The position numbers and the translations under genes are program-made. A stretch of 64,000 bases of DNA from contig OZ025240.1 of assembly GCA_964019155.1 (NCBI GenBank), positions 98,279,386 to 98,343,385 of the forward strand. The letters are read 5' to 3'. This DNA comes from Osedax fenrisi. Taxonomy: Eukaryota > Annelida > Polychaeta > Sabellida > Siboglinidae. Numbering within the stretch: position 1 is the stretch's first letter; each line of letters starts with the position of its first letter. The notes under the pieces were generated by a model. That model saw only the letters and a program-made list of their open reading frames with translations. It made no database searches and was not told the DNA's origin. Below, piece by piece: positions 1 through 11,018 of the stretch.

Positions 1-289
1 TTAAAGATGTGTTTTACTGTATTAATTTCACACCTATGTGAATACATGTAATACTTTAGTTTTAAGAAACTCTATATCTCTGATACTATATCGGATCATA
101 CTATAGTATACTATAGTACTATATTATGGTTAAATCTGTATATATTATAATTCGAGAAGATGAAAGAATGTATCTGATATATTTAGTTTCTTAAAATTAA
201 CATGTATTTACATAGGTGAAAATAAAACTATTATGTAAGAGTCTGAGTTTGCGGGGTTTTTGCGCTACTTTACTATATGTGTATATACT

Positions 290-321
<32 letters not shown>

Positions 322-611
322 TATAATATATTTCATATATAAATCATATACACAATGTCTAGGGCACAGTACACTATAACTAACTAAACTAGTTGTCATC
401 ATGTTGTGATAAACACTATATGTCGATGTGTATCTCTATAAGAACTACGCGGAGTCAAATCCGGTATATTGTGCCGCAACATTTCACTGTATAGGTTTAA
501 CCATATACCGGTATACACTATACTATATAGTATACTGTACACTATACTACACTGCTCTAAGGTACCATTATATATTATATATATGTTATAACTTATTTCA
601 TATATTTACAG
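1..611. other. Intron of the stomatin-like gene, no exon recognised
   Basis: AT-rich sequence with a (TA)n tract near 290-316. The next upstream stomatin exon, which in this family encodes the LRNVLG / SERE part of the band-7 domain, is not visible here, so the 5' part of the gene lies outside the window. Short open frames in this stretch have low-complexity Y/I/T-rich products and look like chance. Confidence 0.6.
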
Positions 612-667
612 AATACTCTCGACGATGCTACCGATAATTGGGGCATTCGAGTGGAAAGAGTAGAAAT
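612..667 (+). CDS. Stomatin-like exon a
   Basis: Acceptor ATATTTACAG ends at 611 and donor GTTAGT begins at 668. It encodes NTLDDATDNWGIRVERVE plus two bases (AT) of an Ile codon completed by the next exon. This matches the TLDEATDPWGVKVERVEIKD block of stomatins. The codon split is exactly compatible with exon b. Confidence 0.92.
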
Positions 668-3600
668 GTTAGTGTATATACAACTTTATAAATGTAATGT
701 ATTCTATACATATACTAACTATATTTCAATATATTACATGTACACCTGTATACTTATTTAATAAGGCAGTATATAGGTATAGAGTAAACCATACGAACTT
801 CGTAGTTTTTAAGGTGTATATATATATATATACTAAGTATATATTAACTATTAATCTATTAAATAAGTCTATTAATATTAAAATACTCAATATTGTTAAT
901 ATTTGTATATGGATAACATATATATATAAGATAGTTATGTTTGATTAGGGGAAAGTCCCTGATTACCGACCCATAAATGAGTATTTGTAGTAACTTATTC
1001 AATGTTAAATATATTTAATTGAAATTTTGTAATTAGGGTAATTTTACGGCAATGAATAATGTGGCTATTTTAAATGTTTGATATAATTATATTTACAAGA
1101 ATAAACAGGGGGGCCGGTAATCGGATATATTTGCCTAATATCGACCTCTTCTCCTATTACCTACCCCCTAACATAATAGTGGTATAAATAATTGTAGTAT
1201 TATAATATAATTAATTATAACATGCACGCAATTTATTTTTTATTGAATTTATGTTTTAATAGTAATATTAAATTTAAATTTAAACTTTATAGTAATTATA
1301 TTAAAATATTGTATATTATTATTTAATATTTATTTATTAATCAGTATGTATATAATCAACTGGAATCTTGAATCCTAAATCTATATCAATGATACATAAA
1401 CAAAATACGACACATTTTAAAGTAAAATACGGATCTATTTTGTTTGATATCATAAATCACATGGAGTCGGTATTAGGGTAATTTAGGGGGCCCGTAATAG
1501 GAAAATCATATGGGTTGCTATAATTAAGATATATAGATTAACATTTATTCAAATTAAATTATTTTTTAATAGTTATAAACATTTTATTGATCTACAATAT
1601 TATGAAATAAATTAAGTTTTCTTTTAATTAATAATGTATTTATAATGATTTAAAAAAAGTTATTATTCAAATATTTAAAAAGTAAAAACAGAATATTACA
1701 TTTGATCAAGTAACAATTGTAGGATTCAATATTTTTTTAAACAACATACTTATTCATATATATCATTAAATTTCTAACAGTTCATGTATATATAATTTTG
1801 TATATCTCTTATAGTTACTGAGTTACGAGAGGGGTCGGTATTAGGAGGGGGTCGGTAATCGGAGACTTCCCCTATATAAAATAAAATGTTATATTTGAAT
1901 AATTTTTATAAAAAAAGTAAAAAAAATCCTATTTATCGGTGAAGTGTCAAACGTTGAGGTGTTTCTAGGATTCACGCTATAGCGTAAAACACCTATAGGT
2001 GTTTTACTTATGCATACGTCATTCTAAAATTCAATATATAATTAGTTATAACATATAACAAACTATGTCACTCAATAGTAATATATATATATATATATAT
2101 ATATCAATCAATAATGCAAAAGTTATTGATTATTTATTTATTAAAAATAAATTTATCTTTATATTTATTAATTATATATTATTTTCAAATGTACATTTTT
2201 TTCGAGGACCAAGAGATATTGAGATATAACAACTCATGAAGTTTTCATAGATACAAAAATAGTAGATTTCCCGGGATTTACAAATTTTGCTTGATAGTTC
2301 GTATATTTAGTCACACATTTTATCCTTTTAATCGCATCAGAAATAGTAATAAACTCTCTACCGGGAGTTATATATACAGGGCCCCCATAATAAAATAATC
2401 TAAGAACAGATACCTAACCTTCTTTATATCCATCGCAGAAAGGACGTAAGACTTCCGGTACAGCTGCAACGCTCGATGGCGGCAGAAGCCGAGGCCACCC
2501 GCGAAGCGAGAGCCAAGGTGATGACCTCTATCTCGTTACTACCCGTATACATAATCGCTACATTGCCAATCCCCCGGGGGGTCGTTAAGACTTCCAGTAG
2601 CTTGCAGCCTATTAACTCGCTTGTTGCGCTTAATCAATACATGAAATGCTGGATTGTTTATCGTTATTATTATATCCGTATTAAATATATACTTTAGAAA
2701 GTATACTTTATATACTTTATAGTATATAGTATATATATATATATATACATTATTAATATGTGATAAGTATTAACGATGCTCTTAGTTGCACTAATTACTA
2801 TATGTTATTAAAATAACATACAATTTATTTACTTATATAATTATATACTTAATATTTTTAGACATTTTATAAAGTAGTACATAATTTAAATATATACTAA
2901 TATATTTATAGCTATGCGTACAACAAATTATTTATAAAGAACTAATTTATGATTGTAAAAAATCATATGTATATTTTGAAATCACAAATGTGTTTAATCT
3001 GTAAACGTGTTATATATTACTATATACATAGATAATGTAATATATATAATAGTAAAAAGAAAAATATGAGTTAGTTATTCGAAAGATCTGCATTCATTGA
3101 TTGACTAATTTTCATTCAATATATCTATATGTCATTGATGAATTACATTAGTGAAATGGTTAATAAAAGTGTATCGTACGTGCTTATTTCACTAATCGAT
3201 GTTAGTCAAATCGCTAATATATGTCTCTGTATGCATACATACATATAGGTAATTAATATTTAAATATCAAATTCGTATTCGGCATTCATTATTTATGAAT
3301 TTGTGTTATTCAATTCGGTTTAACAAAAAGTTATAACCTTTGTTATAACAAAATCAATTCGTGTTTGAATTAAAAGTCAAACTATTCAATTCGGATATTC
3401 GTTATCCGGGTTAATGATATCACCTATTGGTTATCACTAATCATACTTCACTTGACCTATAGGTCATAGTAGCCGAAGGAGAAAACAAAGCGGCGTCATC
3501 TCTTAAGAAAGCGGCCGACATCATGTCCTGTTCTTCGTCCGCTATACAACTTCGATATCTGCAGGTACGCTTACCTAACTAGGCCGAAGTGCAACACCCG

Positions 3601-3766
3601 TATAGTGGTCGAGTACTATGCGAATAGCCTGAACTGTATTATTGTTTAGAATATTGATATATACACTCGAAATGAATATCTTACATACATCATTATATTA
3701 CATATGGAAATTTAGTTATAAACTTATTATTTTCATGATGTATATTTAATTACATTAGCTATAGAA

Positions 3767-3834
<68 letters not shown>

Positions 3835-6800
3835 TTATCTATGACCCTATGATATAATAATTCACACTCTTCTGCCTAATAACTATACCTTTCTCAATAC
3901 TGATACTATAGATTCAACAATACTTAACTCATATAGGAATAATCTTTCCATAAACTTGATGCTCATTTCTTGTCATATTATATAATCTAAATACAATAGA
4001 AATTGTAGGGTGCAATATTAAATATTGACTGCCTGGAGGATTTTTAAAATAGGTATATTGTAAAAATTAAGTATTCAAAGTAAAGATGAATTTCAAATTA
4101 CTAATTAGAGTTTCGATAATTTCTTTTGAATCTAATTATCTGAAATAGCATAACATTGACATAACATTTGTCCGAATATTAATTAGTAATAATACAAATA
4201 TGTTAATTGTTGTCTCGAAAATTGGTAACACTAGTTTGCCCTTAAATAATAATATCAGTATATCTTAATTGTATATTTCAGGAAACCATTATTGGTTATA
4301 ACATTATAACAATATAACTTTAATTTTAAAAATGTAACATTATCAACAACATATATAGCTTAAAATATACATATTTCATTTTAAACTGTATAATGTAAAA
4401 TGTTTATATATGTTCATATAAGTACAAATATCATAAATATAAATAATTCATGGGTATTTAAATATATGTTTCAGTAACATATAATATAATACACACTGAC
4501 TGATGGTATATAACATACTGATATGTATTAAATATGTCTTCAATATAATACAATCTTCTAAAAAAACTATTATTGTATTATATCCACGTATATACACAAA
4601 TATATATATATATTTATTTATTTATTTAATTTGAATCAGACATGCATAACAGAGGTCCATAGAATATACAATAATTAAAACTAACAACAATTAAACGAAA
4701 ACGAAATCTAAAATATTATCTAAATACAGATTTATACCATAAGGTAAATAGTTGCGAAGGGCACAAGATATTATAATAATAAAGTTGAATAATTAACGAA
4801 TTACGAGAATTTCGTATACGTTGATAAAGTGAATTATATGATTTACGTAGTTTAATTGTTAAATTATTAACATTATCATATAAAAACATCAATGACGCGC
4901 TATTTCGACGCTTATATTTCATCACTATACGATATGCGTTATTATATGCTACCTTAATTTTTTGCATGTTGGCCCTATTCGGTAACCATATACTACTAAG
5001 GTAGATATTTGAAACAAACGATTTAAATAGAATAATCTTAGTAGCTTTAGAGCAATGGCTAAAATTATTCGCTATCATATAGCTTTGTTTATATAGCTGT
5101 TTGATATTATTATATATATCAATATCAGAAGACTTGTCTGATATTGTCCAATGTCCAAGATATTTATACGCTTTAACAACATTCAAAAGTGTATTACCTA
5201 TGTATAACTTTACTGGATTATGTATAGATGAACCATAATAGATAGGCAAAATGACAGATTTATCTATATTATATGTTATGAAGTTATGGCCAGCGAACTC
5301 TTCACAACAATTTATCAATAATTGCAGACCCTTCAGTGATGGTGAGAATAGAGCTGTATCGTCAGCATAGCATAAATTATTAATTATCTTCCCATTTAAA
5401 CAATATCCTGATTTTATTTGATTTAATTTCACAATCATAGGATTGGTATAAATATTGAATAGTAAAGGTGAAAGAATTCCTCCTTGACGGACACCATTCG
5501 AAACTGGGAAGCTATTTGATGTATTATCACCCCACTTAATATAGATTCTCTGATTTCTGTACCAATAATTTAAGAAATTTATTATATAAGATGGAACATT
5601 ATTATCTTTTAATCTATGAAATAAAATATTGTGATTAATTTTGTCAAAAGCTTTAGATGCATCTAGAAAAGCTACAAATATATTGGTATTGTTATTATAG
5701 TAATCTTTTAAGTATTGCTTAAGTGCAAAAACACACATTTCGGTTCCAAGGTTTTTTTTAAATCCAAATTGATTATCAAGAGTAACCAATAAAGAAGATA
5801 TTCTATTATATATCACCTTTTCAATTAGCTTACAAATAATATTGGATATACATATAGGACGATAGTTAGAAGAGTCATTCGATCTTTTATTTTTGTTTTT
5901 AATTATTGGTAGAATATAGGATAATATTAACTTTTTTGGAAAATAGGAGTGATGTAACATGTTATTAATGAGTAATACTATGACTTGGATAATAAGACTA
6001 TTTGAATTAGAAATATGTTCTATGGAAATTCCATCAGGACCTACAGATTTACCACCTTTAATGGAATCTATAATAGATGAAATCTCAACCGTATTTGTAT
6101 AAACAATTTCATTAACATTAATTTTATTATATGGGTACGGAATAGAATTAGTACTGTTAAAAATATCATTAAAATTATCAAACCAGAATTTAGTAACATC
6201 AGCTATACCATGTGCATTCTCAATGTTATTAGGAATAGAAGATTTTTTTTTCAAATTATTTGAAATTAATTTCCAAAAATTATTTCGATCACTGATTATA
6301 TTTAAGGCAATATTATCAGCTTCTATTTGTTTACATAACAATTTACTATGGCGTAATTCATATTTAAAATGTTTTCTTGCATTAACCATATTGTCATAAC
6401 ATATTCCAGCTAGAGGTTTTTTATTTTGTATCCAAGTTAAATAATATGATCGGGCAATACAATGTTTTTCCTTAACAATACTATTCCATTCCGAACGAGC
6501 GTATTTACTATTATTAGATTCAAAACATATATCTTTAGAACATTTTAATAGTATATTTATTAACGAATTATATAAATATTCAGAGTAATTATGATTAATA
6601 TCAAAGGAGTATATATGATTTATTAATATACATAATTCTACTTTAGTGTCAATATTGTATTTTAAAATTTGATTCCTATTCAGTCTATTCCATTTAATTA
6701 TTTTATGAGTTACACATTTGTTAAATAATGATCTAGGGACATTATTCTGTCTAATCACAATAACTAGAGGATGATGATCAGAAATTATAAAATCGTAATC

Positions 6801-8822
6801 AATTTTAATATCAATTATAGATGTATGCATATTATGCGTAGATAAAATATGGTCTAACCAAGAACAAGATTTCCACGCGGAACTAACGCACGTATAGCTA
6901 TCAGAGTTTAGAATAATTTTATCAGACATGACAATATTTGTATCTGTGCAATATTTAAGTAAAATATTACTAAATTTTGAATTATGGTTAGAGATATTAG
7001 AGTTAAAATCTCCAATTATACAAAAATTTGATGTATTTAATAATTCACAATATAAAAATAGTTTAACAAGACGATCTTCAAATAAATCAATATTATTTGG
7101 ACTCTCATAAGGTAAATATATATTAATAATATAGAAATCAAATAGTCTAATACATATAAGCCAATCATAAGTAGAGTTCACTATTGTAACATGTTTATCT
7201 AGGACTTTCTTCCACATAAAACCAACACCACCAAAGGGTCTGCCAATTCTCAACTTAGTATTATCAAAAGAAGCATTGCCATAACCACAATATTGTGGAT
7301 TGTTAGTATTAAATATAGAACATTCCTCAGAGGGAAGCCAATGTTCCTGAAAACAAAATAAATCAATAGTAGGATAACTATTTAAAATAAAATTAACCTT
7401 GTTTTTAAAACCATTACAGTTTAAGGAAACTAAGTTTAATTTGTCACTACTATTCATTATCAATTAGTTGGATTAACATTAACATTAATATTATTGTCAA
7501 TATTCGTTTTATTTATTTTATTATAAAATCGTTTTATCAATATACCACTAGGCCACCTATTACAGTTGTACATATCTTGAACATTATCAATCATCAGACT
7601 TACCTTAAATGAAGATACAAAGTGACGCGAAGTAATTATTTTCTCGACCGAGCATTCATCTGAAGTAATCTCAAATTCTTTGCATATATATGATTTAATT
7701 GACTCTATAGTCACATCAATATTTATACGAGATAAGAATAAGTGATATCGTCTAGCTGGTGGTTTCCCGAATGCTTCAGAAGAACCTTTTCCAATTGTAA
7801 TTACATTGCGGCGCGTGGTCTTGACTTTATTGACGTTCTTGACGTTCTTTACGTTCTTGTTGACTAGTGTGAAGTTGTCATCGGCTGTCGGTTTTCGTAC
7901 TTTTGAAGCGTACGTTTCATGATTATTCACAATAGCGTCAGGTAGCGAGTGATCTATAGAAATATCAGCAGATGTATGTTCGCATATATTTGGTATATCA
8001 TTATCTTTATTAATATTGACTTCATTAGCACTAATTAATAAAGGAGTAATTGCTTCATTAATTAAATTGACATTATTTCGCAGCAATATTATAGCAGAAT
8101 GAATAGAAGCCATATTTGTATTTTGATCTCCAAGTGGAGGTATTCTACGAATATTAGAAGCAACATATAATGGCATTGATTCTGAATTTAATTCGTCTAT
8201 TAGGTCAAAAATACCAATTATATCTTTTGATATTTTGTTAGCTAAATTTGGAGCTTTACGCTTCACAATAAATCTACATTCCGATTTATCTAATATATTT
8301 TTAATATATATGTCACTAGTGAGTATCTCTTTAGCAAGAGTTAATTCATTTATTTCAAAATAGCCTGAAATAACCATTTCAATTGAATCACGATTCATAG
8401 TTTCTCTATCATTCACACAGTAGCAAAGCAATTCATTCACAATAATTTTCCTTTCATTCATAATGCTAAAAAAAAAACTATAGGAATAAAAAAACCTATA
8501 CAATTTAAAATTGCGTGCGTACAATCACTGATTAGATTCGAACATATCTAAATTTAAATCAGTGATTTTGCCAGTAATTTGATTGGTTCACGAATTAGGT
8601 CATGACAGATTGATTCAAAGGAATTTAATAATATTTATGTAATAAATATCAATTAAATATGATTTATAAATAAGTTTAACTAAACTTATAAGCAGGGTGA
8701 GTAGTCAGCCGACTACTCTATCAAATATCTTCAAAGGGAGATCCTCTGAAGTCGATTAGTCGGCCAATAATCGAATATGAATTACAAATTATAAACACGT
8801 CTACTTTTAGTTGTTGACAGTT

Positions 8823-8871
<49 letters not shown>

Positions 8872-9394
8872 GTATATATACGTATATGTATACGTGGTTG
8901 CAAATAGTTTTTTGTCTTACTTATAAGTAATATGGTAAGTGATTTAATACGTTACAAATATAAGTGCACGGTGAACCACTAATGTAATATACTAAGTAAG
9001 GAACCCCCGTCCTCATCCTCCACATCTCTTCTTAAGATTCATAATAGTCCTCCTCCTCCTCTTCCTCCCCCTAACCCCTATTCTTTTTTGCCAGGCTCTC
9101 AGCTCCATCTCGACCGAGAAGAACTCCACGATAATCTTCCCGGTGCCCATGGACCTAATATCGAGCTTCTCGTCGTCGCGCTCCAACTGCACGCACCGGA
9201 ACCACGATCATGCGCACCAGGCGCGCCACCATCGCTGTAATATGTCGTCGTCACCCCCGCCCCCGCCCCCTCCTCCCGACCACTGCGATGTGGCGGAGGG
9301 GGAGGAGCCGACGGACAGTAAACCGGCGGCTTGTAACGGTACGGCTAACGATGCCTTCGTACCCGGTTCCGCGGGGGGTGAACATAGGGGCTAG
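612..9394 (+). CDS. Stomatin/MEC-2-like band-7 protein, 3' part of gene, four exons
   Basis: Membrane-scaffold protein of the stomatin/podocin/MEC-2/UNC-1 family. Family members bind the inner plasma membrane through an N-terminal hairpin, oligomerise and tune ion channels (family knowledge). The visible exons are 612-667, 2439-2517, 3463-3564 and 9095-9394. Joined, they read in one frame for 178 codons plus a stop: the VERVEI-KDVRLPVQLQRSMAAEAEATREARAK stretch in two parts, then VIVAEGENKAA, AIQLRYLQ and EKNSTIIFPVPMDL, all hallmarks of the family's C-terminal half. All splice sites are GT-AG. Changes such as MSCSSS for the usual ISESPS-like segment, and the tail after MDLISSF, are divergent. 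The N-terminal membrane hairpin and start codon lie upstream of the window. The last intron is 5.5 kb and carries an antisense retrotransposon. Confidence 0.93.
668..947. other. Intron a, first part
   Basis: AT-rich intron sequence up to the TA target of the inverted-repeat element that starts at 948. No exon or RNA gene is seen. Confidence 0.5.
948..1872. mobile_element. TA-flanked inverted-repeat element, 925 bp (MITE-like)
   Basis: The left end reads GGGGAAAGTCCCTGATTACC and the right end, reverse-complemented, reads GGGGAAGTCTCCGATTACC. Both continue into GACCC. The element sits between two TA dinucleotides (946-947 and 1873-1874), as expected for a Tc1/mariner-type target duplication. 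The interior is AT-rich with two more GGTCGGTA-type motifs (near 1110 and 1467) and no open frame, so it is non-autonomous. It lies inside an intron of the stomatin-like gene. Confidence 0.7.
1975..2007. repeat. Two abutting perfect palindromes
   Basis: CGCTATAGCG (1975-1984) shares its last base with a 24-bp perfect palindrome, 1984-2007, centred on ACACCTATAGGTGT. It is intronic, 100 bp outside the inverted-repeat element. Function unknown. Confidence 0.75.
2439..2517 (+). CDS. Stomatin-like exon b
   Basis: Acceptor CATCGCAG ends at 2438 and donor GTGATG begins at 2518. The first base completes the Ile codon from exon a; the rest encodes KDVRLPVQLQRSMAAEAEAT then REARAK. This is the most conserved stretch of the family. 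The open frame continues past the donor by chance, but homology stops at the donor and resumes at exon c. Confidence 0.93.
2518..3462. other. Intron b
   Basis: AT-rich with a (TA)n tract near 2732-2746. No element with clear ends was identified. Confidence 0.5.
3463..3564 (+). CDS. Stomatin-like exon c
   Basis: Acceptor GACCTATAG ends at 3462 and donor GTACGC begins at 3565. It has 34 codons in phase 0 and begins VIVAEGENKAASSLKKAAD and ends AIQLRYLQ. The ends match the stomatin VIAAEGE and ALQLRYLQ motifs. The middle (MSCSSS) is less conserved than usual. Confidence 0.93.
3565..4610. other. Last intron, 5' part with long (TA)n tract
   Basis: A (TA)n tract of about 58 bp runs from 3771 to 3828. 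The rest is AT-rich intron with no recognisable gene or element before the 3' tail of the antisense retrotransposon at 4611. Confidence 0.5.
4716..7457 (-). CDS. Retrotransposon ORF2: endonuclease and reverse transcriptase
   Basis: 913 residues from the ATG at 7457-7455. Residues 1-230 form an endonuclease/exonuclease/phosphatase domain, with SLNCNG, FCFQEHWL (catalytic Glu), IIGDFNSN, WLDHIL and the final SDHHPL all intact. Residues about 450-760 form the reverse transcriptase: NYRPICISNI, FLDASKAFDKINH, NGVRQGGILSPLLFNIY, the CYADDTALF catalytic box and KYLGHW. No stop or frameshift interrupts it and every catalytic residue I can check is present, so the copy may be competent and young. The start two codons upstream would be TTG. 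The ATG lies in TGATAATG, two bases after the ORF1 stop, which suggests reinitiation after termination. Confidence 0.93.
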   Translation of the reverse strand: MNSSDKLNLVSLNCNGFKNKVNFILNSYPTIDLFCFQEHWLPSEECSIFNTNNPQYCGYGNASFDNTKLRIGRPFGGVGFMWKKVLDKHVTIVNSTYDWLICIRLFDFYIINIYLPYESPNNIDLFEDRLVKLFLYCELLNTSNFCIIGDFNSNISNHNSKFSNILLKYCTDTNIVMSDKIILNSDSYTCVSSAWKSCSWLDHILSTHNMHTSIIDIKIDYDFIISDHHPLVIVIRQNNVPRSLFNKCVTHKIIKWNRLNRNQILKYNIDTKVELCILINHIYSFDINHNYSEYLYNSLINILLKCSKDICFESNNSKYARSEWNSIVKEKHCIARSYYLTWIQNKKPLAGICYDNMVNARKHFKYELRHSKLLCKQIEADNIALNIISDRNNFWKLISNNLKKKSSIPNNIENAHGIADVTKFWFDNFNDIFNSTNSIPYPYNKINVNEIVYTNTVEISSIIDSIKGGKSVGPDGISIEHISNSNSLIIQVIVLLINNMLHHSYFPKKLILSYILPIIKNKNKRSNDSSNYRPICISNIICKLIEKVIYNRISSLLVTLDNQFGFKKNLGTEMCVFALKQYLKDYYNNNTNIFVAFLDASKAFDKINHNILFHRLKDNNVPSYIINFLNYWYRNQRIYIKWGDNTSNSFPVSNGVRQGGILSPLLFNIYTNPMIVKLNQIKSGYCLNGKIINNLCYADDTALFSPSLKGLQLLINCCEEFAGHNFITYNIDKSVILPIYYGSSIHNPVKLYIGNTLLNVVKAYKYLGHWTISDKSSDIDIYNNIKQLYKQSYMIANNFSHCSKATKIILFKSFVSNIYLSSIWLPNRANMQKIKVAYNNAYRIVMKYKRRNSASLMFLYDNVNNLTIKLRKSYNSLYQRIRNSRNSLIIQLYYYNILCPSQLFTLWYKSVFR
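7460..8461 (-). CDS. Retrotransposon ORF1, RRM-like nucleic-acid-binding protein
   Basis: 333 residues from the first ATG (MNERKIIV). Upstream in-frame codons carry no ATG, only a TTG at 8524, so this start is preferred. The C-terminal third (RYHLFLSRINIDVT ... CNRWPSGILIKRFY) resembles the RRM-like/PHD-less ORF1 tails common in insect CR1-like elements, where FLSR, a short helix and WPxGxxxRxF recur (recalled family pattern). No CCHC zinc knuckles are visible. A repeated NVKNVKNVNKV segment sits before the domain. The presumed role is as the RNA-binding coat of the transposition RNP. Confidence 0.75.
   Translation of the reverse strand: MNERKIIVNELLCYCVNDRETMNRDSIEMVISGYFEINELTLAKEILTSDIYIKNILDKSECRFIVKRKAPNLANKISKDIIGIFDLIDELNSESMPLYVASNIRRIPPLGDQNTNMASIHSAIILLRNNVNLINEAITPLLISANEVNINKDNDIPNICEHTSADISIDHSLPDAIVNNHETYASKVRKPTADDNFTLVNKNVKNVKNVNKVKTTRRNVITIGKGSSEAFGKPPARRYHLFLSRINIDVTIESIKSYICKEFEITSDECSVEKIITSRHFVSSFKVSLMIDNVQDMYNCNRWPSGILIKRFYNKINKTNIDNNINVNVNPTN
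8567..9094. other. Last intron, 3' part
   Basis: AT-rich. It holds a (TA)n tract at about 8825-8870 and a C/T-rich run from 9007 to 9090 (many CCTC repeats) that serves as an extended polypyrimidine tract before the acceptor at 9094. Confidence 0.6.
9095..9394 (+). CDS. Stomatin-like terminal exon with His/Pro-rich tail
   Basis: Acceptor TTTTTTGCCAG ends at 9094. 99 codons in phase 0 begin ALSSISTEKNSTIIFPVPMD, the stomatin EKNSTIIFPLPIDL block, and end at TAG 9392-9394. The tail after residue 24 is not conserved in the family: HRNHDHAHQARHH, then eight prolines, then an acidic EGEEPTD segment. The exon is strikingly GC-rich for this window. A variable, low-complexity cytosolic tail is normal for MEC-2-type proteins; the His run is unusual. 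Confidence 0.93.
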   Translation, partial: ALSSISTEKNSTIIFPVPMDLISSFSSSRSNCTHRNHDHAHQARHHRCNMSSSPPPPPPPPDHCDVAEGEEPTDSKPAACNGTANDAFVPGSAGGEHRG

Positions 9395-9713
9395 TCGACG
9401 GGGTGGGGTGGTTAGTTGCCGGCCAGTGGTCGGATGGACGGGTGAATATTACCTGGCGATAACGTAACCGGGACGTATGACTAACTTCCATCAAGAAAAG
9501 CACACCCTCGCTGAGAACAGGGCATTGCACTTCGGTCTATATCTGAACTAACGTATTTGTGCACCGTGGCCTAGAGGCGTTGATATATTCGTGGTAGAGA
9601 TGTCAGTTCGCTGTACTCTGGCCTAGATAAACACACCCACAACAGAGATACAGCCTACACTACACCATGTGATTACGCTTCAGCCAAACGAAATCTTCCT
9701 ATCAACGATCATT

Positions 9714-9763
<50 letters not shown>

Positions 9764-10000
9764 TAAGATTTTGTAAATTTAGCAATTGCCCGGGTGAAGG
9801 AAGAATCAGAGCTTATCGAGTCTTTCACCCATTTATTATTACAATGTATTACATATATATAGAATACTATACTACAATACTTATGGTACACTGCTACGAG
9901 GAAGTAATGTACTATTATGTAATACTTATACGATACGTGTCCAATGTTCTGTACGATACTAGTACAATATATAATGTACCTATGACGTAACACACACGGT
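9395..10000. other. 3' flank of the stomatin-like gene
   Basis: Probable 3' UTR and flank. GC content falls gradually. An (ATA)n microsatellite of about 36 bp lies at 9726-9762 and includes an AATAAA-like signal. No further gene is seen. Confidence 0.5.
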
Positions 10001-10009
10001 ACTGCGTGG

Positions 10010-10240
10010 TAGATGTATGCAAGTAACGTACCGTACCGTGTAGTACTACTAGAGTACTATTACGATGAACTTTCAGAGCCGATGACGCATTAGGTCACGT
10101 GACGTTAAGTCGGCTTTTACGCAACTTGTCGTTCAATATCGATTTTAATGATATTCGTACTCGCTACCCGATCTTTTTACACGGGGTTTACGCGATGATT
10201 ACGTTCTATTGTGTTGGGAATCGTAACCATGTTGATTTCT
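10010..10240. other. CpG-containing conserved segment
   Basis: Much less AT-biased than its surroundings, with many CG dinucleotides, a GTCACGTGACG motif near 10,095 and TTTACACGGGG near 10,176. It recurs at 60,102-60,320 with a few changes. No good open frame is seen. It could be an old exon, a regulatory segment or a transposon end. Confidence 0.4.
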
Positions 10241-10404
10241 AAGTCAAAGTATCCGAATCAAACTTATGTATTATGAAATATTCATTATAATATTTATATA
10301 TATATGTATATATATATTAATATATATTATATATTATATGTTAATTATACAATAATAAATTATTTATATTATACCCATAGCTATAAATTTAAATGTAAAT
10401 GTAT

Positions 10405-10436
<32 letters not shown>

Positions 10437-10975
10437 TATTCTATTTATATTTTCTAAATAATATTAATAAATATCTATTTTAAGTAAATCTAGTCAAATC
10501 AGATATATATCTACATTTTAAATTATATTTGTATTACTGTTATAGTTATACTATTATTTACTTATTACACATGTATTATTTCCATTACATGTATTACAAT
10601 ATTTGTTTATTATGTATCCGTTTATCATATGTATATTTATATTAATTTTTAATCTCTATCAATTAAATATGTATATTGGTTATTTCTAATTATTTTAATA
10701 AAATATATTTATTAATACCAATCTATTTTAATATATAAATACATATATGCACATACACACACTCACATATATATAAGTCATGAATTTAAAAAGAGAAAAA
10801 ATGTAATATATGTTTGGTAATTTATATTATGTCTACAAAAATTAAACTAAAAGGTAATTCATTTTGTAATATTTGTTATAATAAGTCAAGAGATTAATTT
10901 TATATTATGTCAAAAGAACATGAAAATGTTTTTGGAATTTTATATTATGTCAAAAAATAAATAAAATAAGATGTA

Positions 10976-11018
<43 letters not shown>

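Larger units (their letters stand above)
4611..8566 (-). mobile_element. Non-LTR retrotransposon, two intact ORFs, CR1/L2-like (Jockey superfamily)
   Basis: Read on the minus strand it has ORF1 (RRM-like nucleic-acid binding), ORF2 (endonuclease plus reverse transcriptase), a short 3' UTR and an (AAAT)n tail at 4629-4611. The order and the apurinic-type endonuclease place it in the Jockey superfamily; the exact clade needs a tree. The 5' end was not fixed: it lies at or above 8461, and an 11-bp inverted repeat (AATCACTGATT / AATCAGTGATT) sits near 8523-8566. It is inserted antisense in the last intron of the stomatin-like gene. Confidence 0.85.

Noticed and set aside
428..948. Small open frames rich in Y, I and T at the left edge
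   Set aside because: One overlaps the stomatin exon in the wrong frame. Both have low-complexity composition expected from AT-rich DNA.
2476..2697. 73-codon open frame starting at the Met of MAAEAEATREAR
   Set aside because: It starts within exon b and runs on into the intron. Family similarity ends at the donor at 2518.
9143..9530. Overlapping frames in both strands over the GC-rich terminal exon
   Set aside because: Only the frame in phase with exon c encodes the stomatin EKNSTIIFP block.
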